Shown piece by piece: positions 5,456-10,434 of a stretch of 10,434 nt of DNA (positions within the stretch are counted from its first letter, which is position 1; the number at the start of each line of letters is the position of its first letter). The stretch is taken from positions 1 through 10,434 of the forward strand of contig JAFXRA010000169.1 of the NCBI GenBank assembly GCA_017526725.1. Reading direction: 5' to 3'. The DNA comes from Candidatus Rifleibacteriota bacterium (GTDB lineage Bacteria > Riflebacteria > Ozemobacteria > Ozemobacterales > Ozemobacteraceae). The translations under genes and the position numbers were made by a program. The notes below the pieces were generated by a model. The model was not told the origin of the DNA. It searched no databases and worked only from the letters and a program-made list of their open reading frames with translations.

Positions 5456-7402
5456 ATGAGAAAGAAAACGCTTAGAACACGCATTATGTGCAGTATTCTT
5501 GCACTTGCTTTCTTGGTAAGCCTTTTCCAGGCTCCAATCCCCGCTGCTGAAGCAGCAAAGACCGCTACTATTCCGGTCACTATTGGTAATCAAACTTACC
5601 AGGTAACCCCAGGTCAGAATGTTACTGTTAACACTCCTGGCGGAACAACTACTTACAATGTTCGTTTTGTAGATGGTAAACCTGTTGCTCTTGATATGAC
5701 ACAGGTTACTTCAATTATTTTCGGTGATGCAGGTTCTGGTGCTTCTACAAGTTCTAGTTCTTCTTCTAGTTCAAGCAAGCCAGCTTCTACTAGTAGCTCA
5801 AGCAAACCCGCTTCTACTAGTAAACCAGCTACTTCTAGCAAACCTGCTTCTCAGACTTCTGGTGCAACAGCTCAGCAGTCTACTCAAACTACTCAGACAA
5901 CAAGCACTACTGGCAGCAATAGCGGCAAGATGACCTGGAACGAATTCCAGAAAGCTAACGCTGGTAAAGGTATGAGCAGCTCTGAAATGAGCCAGGCTTG
6001 GAGCGATTATAAAGCCGGCAATACTACCTCTACTCCATCTACTTCTAATTCTGCTGCTCAGCAGTCTACTAATACTACTCAGAGTTCTACTCCAACAGCT
6101 CAGACTGGTGCTTCTGCTCCTCAGGCTTCTGTAGCTGAAGGTGCAACTTCTTCTACTACTAATTCTTCATCTTCTCAGACTTCAACATCTAAAGCCTGGG
6201 ATCCAGCAAAACATCCAAGAGATCCTCAGACTGGCAGATTCATTTCTCACGAAGAAGCAATTGCTCGTGGTTTAATGGATCCAGCAGATGCTACAACTAC
6301 TTCTTCTAATTCTTCTCAGAGCAGCCAGACTACTCAGACTACTGAAACTGCTCAGACCAATCAGACTAGTGGTTCTGAAGCCGCTCAAGCTCCTGCTGGT
6401 GAATCTGGTAGCTCAGCTCAGACTGCTCAGGCTTCTACTGAATCTACTACTGCTGCTTCTGGTGAAAAGACCAAAACTTCTATTGGTGATAAATTCAAAT
6501 CTGGTTATCAGACTGGCAAGAATTTGACAAATCAGGGTTTCCAGAATGTTAAAGATAGCCTTAAATCTGGTTTCAGTGCTAAGAACCTTCTTGTAACTGC
6601 TGGTATCACTGTTGGTGTTGACCTTGCTACTCAGATTATGCGTGGTGAACAGCCAAGCCTCCAGAAAGCAATCAAGACCGTATGCTGTGCTGAATTTGTA
6701 GGCGGCGTCGCTGGTTCAGTTCTTGGTTCTGCTGCAGGTTCATTCTTCGTTCCATTCTTAAGCTGTGTTCCAGTTGTTGGTGGTGCTCTCAGCGCTCTTG
6801 CTCCAGCATTCGGTTCTGTTGTAGGTTCTTCTGTTGGCGCATATATGGCTGGCGACATTAAGAACGGCAGATTCTCAATTAAAGAAGCTTTCAGGAGAGT
6901 TGACTGGGTTGGCGTAACTGGTCAGGCTATCGGTTCTACCGTTGGTGCTGCTCTTGGTTCTTGCTTAGGTCCTGTTGGTACTGTTCTTGGCGGTATGGTC
7001 GGCGGTTACTTCGGTAACTGGGCTGCTCATAAGATTGCTGGCTTATTTGGTAAAGGCGAAGCCGAACTTCCAACAATCAAGATGCCGTCTGGCAGTAGCT
7101 ACAGCGGACTCAAAATTGGTGGTTCAACTGATGGTATTAAGCTTGGCGGCGATGACGTTACCAGCGTAACAATTTCTGATCCAGTTCCTGCAACAGCTGC
7201 TGAAGAAGAAGAAGAAAAAGACAAAGCTGTTGTTGCTGCTAGTGAAGACGAAATCACTGCTGCTTACATTGAATACACTGATTATTACAGTGAATACAGC
7301 CAGTTGATCCAGGCTGGTAAGACTAATGAAGCTCTTGAAGTTGCTCAGAAGATGAATGCAGCTAAGGCTAAATACGATTCACTTCGCGCAGCTAATGAAT
7401 AA
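5456..7402 (+). CDS. Secreted low-complexity protein with duplicated glycine-zipper domain, function unknown
   Basis: A 648-residue protein I cannot assign to a named family. Signal peptide at 1-34 (basic MRKKTLRTR, hydrophobic core 11-25, AEAA near 31-34). Residues 36-90 look beta-rich (TIPVTIGNQTYQVTPGQ...). Residues 92-337 are Ser/Thr/Gln/Ala-rich, with SKPAST-like repeats at 98-132. Two ordered-looking islands interrupt this: about 157-189 (MTWNEFQ... WSDYKAG) and 246-279, with RDPQTGRFIS (255-264). Residues 401-534 are a GxxxG-rich hydrophobic domain built of two related halves, suited to membrane insertion or oligomerisation. An EEEEE tract (583-587) precedes a charged helical tail (598-648). 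No wall anchor, lipobox or catalytic motif is visible. A strong AAGGAG SD and a strong terminator suggest high expression. It could be a surface adhesin or stalk, an envelope structural protein, or a pore-like secreted effector; none of these is shown. Confidence 0.75.
   Translation: MRKKTLRTRIMCSILALAFLVSLFQAPIPAAEAAKTATIPVTIGNQTYQVTPGQNVTVNTPGGTTTYNVRFVDGKPVALDMTQVTSIIFGDAGSGASTSSSSSSSSSKPASTSSSSKPASTSKPATSSKPASQTSGATAQQSTQTTQTTSTTGSNSGKMTWNEFQKANAGKGMSSSEMSQAWSDYKAGNTTSTPSTSNSAAQQSTNTTQSSTPTAQTGASAPQASVAEGATSSTTNSSSSQTSTSKAWDPAKHPRDPQTGRFISHEEAIARGLMDPADATTTSSNSSQSSQTTQTTETAQTNQTSGSEAAQAPAGESGSSAQTAQASTESTTAASGEKTKTSIGDKFKSGYQTGKNLTNQGFQNVKDSLKSGFSAKNLLVTAGITVGVDLATQIMRGEQPSLQKAIKTVCCAEFVGGVAGSVLGSAAGSFFVPFLSCVPVVGGALSALAPAFGSVVGSSVGAYMAGDIKNGRFSIKEAFRRVDWVGVTGQAIGSTVGAALGSCLGPVGTVLGGMVGGYFGNWAAHKIAGLFGKGEAELPTIKMPSGSSYSGLKIGGSTDGIKLGGDDVTSVTISDPVPATAAEEEEEKDKAVVAASEDEITAAYIEYTDYYSEYSQLIQAGKTNEALEVAQKMNAAKAKYDSLRAANE
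5747..5851 (+). repeat. SKPAST-like coding repeats in the low-complexity linker
   Basis: This stretch encodes a Ser run followed by repeated S-S-K-P-A-S/T-S units (residues 98-132). The nucleotide copies are similar but differ in synonymous codons, so they are not a pure recent expansion. Copy number could vary between strains by slippage or recombination without breaking the frame. Confidence 0.6.
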
Positions 7403-7414
7403 TCAGTAAATACT

Positions 7415-7428
7415 CTTATAAACTTATA
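7415..7428 (+). repeat. 3' UTR copy of a 14-bp inverted repeat flanking the gene
   Basis: CTTATAAACTTATA (7415-7428) is the exact reverse complement of TATAAGTTTATAAG (5432-5445), which overlaps the start of the SD before the 5456 gene. The sequence is AT-rich and partly self-palindromic (TTATAA), which raises the odds of chance. Confidence 0.4.
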
Positions 7429-7442
7429 GCGCGTTTCTAAGT

Positions 7443-7479
7443 AAAAAACTGCCTTGATTAATTTCAAGGCAGTTTTTTT
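7443..7479 (+). terminator. Strong intrinsic terminator after the glycine-zipper protein gene
   Basis: AAAAAACTGCCTTGA (7443-7457) and TCAAGGCAGTTTTTT (7464-7478) form a perfect 15-bp stem around TTAATT, with seven T residues at 7473-7479. The A-rich left arm makes it potentially bidirectional. The following stretch to about 7690 holds no gene I can see. Confidence 0.92.
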
Positions 7480-7691
7480 ATTGTAAAGACTCACAAGATT
7501 GTGCAAAACCAGATTTTATCTCATAGTTAGATTTTTCTAATTGCCTATACGTTTATAACAATGGGTAGGCTACAAACAAATAAATACTGATTATTCATCA
7601 AATTTCTAGTTTTCAGACAGCCTCTGAGGACATTACTTACATTGGTTTAAATTATCTAGTTTAGTAAAGCTTATCGCAATAAAGTTTGACA

Positions 7692-7730
7692 AAAAATCCC
7701 CTCTTTTAATATTAAAAAGAGGGGATTTTT
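7692..7730 (-). terminator. Intrinsic terminator after cysK
   Basis: A 16-bp perfect stem (7692-7707 with 7715-7730) with the core CCCCTC/GAGGGG and a 7-nt loop lies 24 nt past the cysK stop. Read on the minus strand it ends in six T residues (7696-7691). Its symmetric A/T flanks make it likely bidirectional. Confidence 0.9.
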
Positions 7731-7753
7731 GATTTTATATATAAATCTAAGTA

Positions 7754-8689
7754 TTAAACACCGAAGAGGCCAGTGGTAGAAAGGTATCTGAGACCGGTAT
7801 CTGGGAATATGGCAACGATATTCTTTCCTTCGTATTTTTCGTAACTGGCAAGTTCTAATGCTGCTGCACAAGCAGCTCCAGAAGAAATACCTACAAGTAT
7901 TCCTTCTGTTCTGGCAATACTGCAAGTCATTTCATAAGCTTCTTCATCTGATACTGTAGCTATTTCGGTATAAATAGATGTATCTAGAACATCTGGTTTG
8001 AAACCGGCACCAATACCCTGTATTAAATGTCTTCCGCTTCTTCCGGTCGCTAAAAATGCTGATGAAGCTGGTTCTACTGCAACAATTTTAATATTTGGAT
8101 TTTTAGATTTTAAGTATTGTCCTGTTCCTGTTATGGTTCCACCAGTACCTACTGAAGAAATAAAGATATCTACTTTTCCATCTGTATCTCTCCAGATTTC
8201 AGGGCCTGTAGTTTCAAAATGAGCTTTTGGATTTGCCTGATTCGAAAATTGTCCTGCAACAATTGAATTAGGAATGGTTTGAGCCATTTTTTCTGCCTTT
8301 TCTATAGCGCCTTTCATTCCTTCGGCTGCAGGAGTTAATACAAGTTGAGCACCGTATGCTGCTATTATTTTTTGACGTTCTACTGACATAGAGTCTGGCA
8401 TTACTATTATGGCTTTGTACCCTTTTGTAACTGCGACAGCAGCAATTCCTATTCCTGTATTGCCTGAAGTAGGCTCAATTATGGTTGCACCTGGCTTTAA
8501 GCGGCCGTTAGCTTCTGCATCTTCAATAATAGATTTTGCAACTCTGTCTTTAACAGAACCTGCAGGATTGAAGTATTCAAGCTTTGCAAATACTTTAGCT
8601 TTTAAATTTAGTTTTTTTTCAAAATTCGTAAGCTCTAAAAGCGGAGTATTTCCTATTAATTGTTCAGCAGAAGTATAAATCTTAGCCAT
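7754..8689 (-). CDS. cysK: Cysteine synthase A (O-acetylserine sulfhydrylase)
   Basis: A 311-residue, full-length fold-type II PLP enzyme that makes L-cysteine from O-acetyl-L-serine and sulfide in the cytoplasm. Visible motifs are IGNTPLLEL (12-20), the PLP lysine K47 in NPAGSVKDR (41-49), the substrate loop PTSGNTG (73-79), the phosphate-binding loop GTGGTITG (181-188), GISSGAA (268-274) with the Ser that contacts the pyridine nitrogen, and PDTGLRYLST (296-305). The usual CysK C-terminus reads PDTGERYLST, so only one residue differs. AAAGGA 7 nt before the ATG is a good SD. It lies 70 nt downstream of the phosphatase gene on the same strand but has its own promoter candidate and terminator. 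No serine acetyltransferase gene is in the window. The closely related CysM cannot be wholly excluded, but length and motifs favour CysK. Confidence 0.94.
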   Translation of the reverse strand: MAKIYTSAEQLIGNTPLLELTNFEKKLNLKAKVFAKLEYFNPAGSVKDRVAKSIIEDAEANGRLKPGATIIEPTSGNTGIGIAAVAVTKGYKAIIVMPDSMSVERQKIIAAYGAQLVLTPAAEGMKGAIEKAEKMAQTIPNSIVAGQFSNQANPKAHFETTGPEIWRDTDGKVDIFISSVGTGGTITGTGQYLKSKNPNIKIVAVEPASSAFLATGRSGRHLIQGIGAGFKPDVLDTSIYTEIATVSDEEAYEMTCSIARTEGILVGISSGAACAAALELASYEKYEGKNIVAIFPDTGLRYLSTTGLFGV

Positions 8690-8727
8690 TTTAAGGTCCT
8701 TTAAAAAAATCTAATTATTTTAATATA

Positions 8728-8756
8728 AAAATACTATTGGTGCTGTATAAAGTCAA
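8728..8756 (-). promoter_or_regulatory. Candidate promoter of cysK
   Basis: On the minus strand TTGACT (8756-8751), a 17-nt spacer and TATTTT (8733-8728) lie about 40 nt upstream of the ATG, within the 70-nt gap after the phosphatase gene. Read-through from upstream is also possible because no terminator is seen in that gap. Confidence 0.5.
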
Positions 8757-8759
8757 TTT

Positions 8760-10310
8760 TTACAATCGTTTTACAATGACCATAGTTATGTCATCTGAAT
8801 GGGGTCCTGGTTCTCTGAAGTCTTCCATAGCTTGGAAAATGTTATGGATAGCATCTTTTGAGCTTACATTCTGCTGCATCTGTTCTGTAAACTTAGCGAA
8901 GAATCTTTCATAACCGAACATTTCTCCATCTGCTGCAGAAGCTTCAATCATGCCATCTGTGTAGAATATGAAGGCGTCACCATGTTCCATCATTTTGTTG
9001 ATTGGTTTCTTTTTGCGTTTTTTCATACCGCCTAATGGAAGAGACGGCATTTTTATTTCCTCGCTAGACTGAGTAGAGCTGGTATAATAAGCTGGATAAG
9101 ATTGACCAGCATTATCAAATATTACTTCACCTGTTTCAGGAGTTAAAGTCATGGATATCAGGGTCATCAGCTTGTTTCTTGGTTTCAATTCCTTGTTGAA
9201 CATGATGTTAAGCATATCCATAAATTCTTCTGGGAATTTGACCTTTTTGGATTTTGCATAATTAAAAGTTGCCTTAGCCATTGCCATAGCTAATGAAGCT
9301 GAAATACCATGACCAGACACGTCACCTAATATAACAGAAATTTTCCCGTCATCTAAAGTTACATAGTCATGGTAGTCTCCGGCAAGGTCTGTTGCAGAAA
9401 CAGTAAAGAAGGCTATATCATAACCTTCAACAATTGGGGCTGAAGGCGGCAGAAGGCTTTCTTGAACGATTTTACCGTATTCTAATTCTTCAAAATCACC
9501 TATAACCTGATTAAAGGCTTTGGCTAATTCCCCAAATTCATCTTTTCGTCTGACAGGAATAGTAAAGTCTTTGTTTCTCTGTCTTATTGCCAGAATTCCT
9601 TTGCTTAGGTCTCCAACTGGAAGAATAATCAAGCTTGTTATGAACCATGCACCAAATAGAGATATAGTTAAAGCGAAAATACCGATTATGATTAATTGCC
9701 ATTTGAAGGGCTCTAATACTGCTAAGCGTTCTTTCTTAGAGACGATATTCATGAAAACGTGGCTGTTAGCTTGCTTTTCATGCTTAGCCGTTATCCAGTA
9801 TGGTTTCCCTTGAATATCTATACTTCTGAAAAGCACCTTGTTGGTATCGAAGGTGACATTAGCAATTTGTATTATTTCATCATGAGGTAGATGTTTGTGA
9901 GGCGTAATTAATGAATCTACAAAATGGGGGCTGTTTACAAAAACTGCTAATTGAATATTATCGTCTCTGACTGGCAATGAGTATATGTAGTCGGTAATAT
10001 GTTTTGAGAAGGTTGTTATAACCTGAGTGGTTACACAGATAAATGCTGGGCCTGTTGCCAATTCTGGATAAATATCCCAATACCAGGTTGTTGGGAAAGA
10101 TCCTACTTTGAAGGTGAATTGTTCATTTCTTTGTCTGATTAATGAGGCAAAACCTAATTCGTCGGTGGAAAGAACGGATTCACTGACCAATTCAGCGGGT
10201 GATACTTTCAAATTTAGCTTTCCTAATCGACTTGGACAGTGAGTCTTTAAAACAAGTCTACATATTAAATCGAAAAGATTGGCTGCACCTTGAGTTTCTC
10301 GGTCATCCAT
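8760..10310 (-). CDS. HAMP-domain SpoIIE/RsbU-type (PPM) Ser/Thr phosphatase, probably N-terminally truncated
   Basis: A 516-residue frame. Residues from about 10 to 200 are a sensor-like region (WYWDIYPE at 76-83); 204-231 is one membrane helix; about 230-283 is HAMP (ILPVGDLSKGI, RRKDEFGELAKAFN); and about 284-516 is a PP2C-like SpoIIE domain. Its metal-binding acidic motifs are present: GDYHD (311-315), GDVSGHG (329-335), YTDGMIEA (450-457) and SDDITMV (505-511). Such phosphatases dephosphorylate anti-sigma-factor antagonists in partner-switching pathways. The catalytic domain looks intact. The N-terminus does not: receptors of this layout normally have a helix before the sensor to place it outside the cell, and none is present. 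The only upstream ATG (10310) lacks an SD and lies in amidohydrolase-like sequence. A TTG at 10211-10209 with AGGAAAG upstream is an alternative start. It could be expressed as a shortened enzyme or be a pseudogene. Confidence 0.8.
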   Translation of the reverse strand: MDDRETQGAANLFDLICRLVLKTHCPSRLGKLNLKVSPAELVSESVLSTDELGFASLIRQRNEQFTFKVGSFPTTWYWDIYPELATGPAFICVTTQVITTFSKHITDYIYSLPVRDDNIQLAVFVNSPHFVDSLITPHKHLPHDEIIQIANVTFDTNKVLFRSIDIQGKPYWITAKHEKQANSHVFMNIVSKKERLAVLEPFKWQLIIIGIFALTISLFGAWFITSLIILPVGDLSKGILAIRQRNKDFTIPVRRKDEFGELAKAFNQVIGDFEELEYGKIVQESLLPPSAPIVEGYDIAFFTVSATDLAGDYHDYVTLDDGKISVILGDVSGHGISASLAMAMAKATFNYAKSKKVKFPEEFMDMLNIMFNKELKPRNKLMTLISMTLTPETGEVIFDNAGQSYPAYYTSSTQSSEEIKMPSLPLGGMKKRKKKPINKMMEHGDAFIFYTDGMIEASAADGEMFGYERFFAKFTEQMQQNVSSKDAIHNIFQAMEDFREPGPHSDDITMVIVKRL

Positions 10311-10434
10311 AGTAAAAACATTATTGATTGAATAGACACTGCTTCATTTGCGTTAGAATGGTTAACGGCTTTATGTAGCCAAACGATTGGATCCGGATCC
10401 GTACATGGTGCATCACTCCCAAATGAAACAATAC
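10287..10434 (-). pseudogene. C-terminal remnant of an amidohydrolase (YtcJ/Amidohydro_3 type), frameshifted
   Basis: My minus-strand translation from 10432 reads VSFGSDAPCTDPDPIVW, then LHKAVNHSN and NEAVSIQS. This matches the metal-dependent amidohydrolase motif in which the Asp of GSDxP is a key active-site residue. The family then continues with a Y-T-I-N segment and an acidic turn before GS-x-E-x-GK. Here that continuation, VYSINNVFTMDDRETQG, is found in a different frame (10337-10287), the frame of the phosphatase. The original frame runs on without similarity to a stop at 10265. After RETQG the expected GK-x-AD tail is missing and phosphatase sequence begins. The gene is therefore broken by an indel and truncated at its 3' end. 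Its 5' part lies outside the window. Family assignment is from recognised motifs, not a search. Confidence 0.65.

Noticed and set aside
5653..6858. Several long overlapping frames rich in Leu or Glu opposite or beside the 5456 gene
   Set aside because: They are shadows of the repetitive Ser/Thr/Gln/Ala codons; they have no SD and no protein-like composition.
7480..7690. Small RNA or small gene in the gap before the cysK terminator
   Set aside because: Only short inverted repeats (such as CACAA-GA-TTGTG near 7491 and CCTCTGAGG near 7621) are present, with no promoter-terminator pair or convincing ORF.
7998..8678. Plus-strand frames opposite cysK
   Set aside because: They are antisense shadows of a clearly conserved enzyme gene and lack ribosome sites.
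10388..10402. Tandem GGATCC sites near the window end, as if a cloning-linker artefact
   Set aside because: The bases encode T-D-P-D-P in the amidohydrolase remnant, at a position where the family commonly has a similar motif, so they are natural coding sequence.

Overview
The window is AT-rich bacterial DNA carrying eight recognisable protein-coding regions plus the decayed 3' end of a ninth gene. No rRNA, tRNA, CRISPR array or insertion sequence was seen. Genes have good Shine-Dalgarno sites, four have Sec-type signal peptides or a membrane segment, and several end in strong intrinsic terminators. The lineage cannot be fixed from the sequence. The HAMP plus SpoIIE-type phosphatase and the secreted low-complexity/glycine-zipper protein recall sets I loosely associate with Riflebacteria-like (Ozemobacteria) genomes, but this is only an impression.

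Layout. 1-732 (minus) is the N-terminal part of a glycerate 2-kinase of the GckA/TtuD type. It is divergent from 947-1918 (plus), a glyoxylate/hydroxypyruvate reductase; the two catalyse consecutive steps (hydroxypyruvate or glyoxylate side to D-glycerate, then to 2-phosphoglycerate) and share a 214-bp control region with two inverted repeats. A secreted YkuD-type L,D-transpeptidase (1942-2658) follows the reductase closely. After a 320-bp gap with a good promoter comes a secreted GLUG-repeat beta-helix-like protein (2979-4367), closed by a 13-bp-stem terminator. A small alpha/beta hydrolase (4521-5192, minus) faces it. 

5456-7402 (plus) encodes the most unusual protein: a signal peptide, a small beta-rich domain, about 240 residues of Ser/Thr/Gln/Ala-rich sequence holding two conserved-looking islands, an internally duplicated glycine-zipper hydrophobic domain, and an acidic helical tail. 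Its leader has two identical SD-like sequences and a hairpin, and its two UTRs hold a 14-bp complementary pair. cysK (7754-8689, minus) and a HAMP/SpoIIE-like phosphatase (8760-10310, minus) follow.

The right edge is a rearrangement scar. Minus-strand sequence at about 10287-10434 is the C-terminal part of an amidohydrolase (YtcJ/Amidohydro_3 type) whose reading frame is broken by a small deletion. The downstream piece of it is fused in frame to the phosphatase, which appears to lack its usual first membrane helix. The phosphatase start codon at 10310 lies inside the amidohydrolase-like sequence and has no Shine-Dalgarno site, so this phosphatase is probably truncated.
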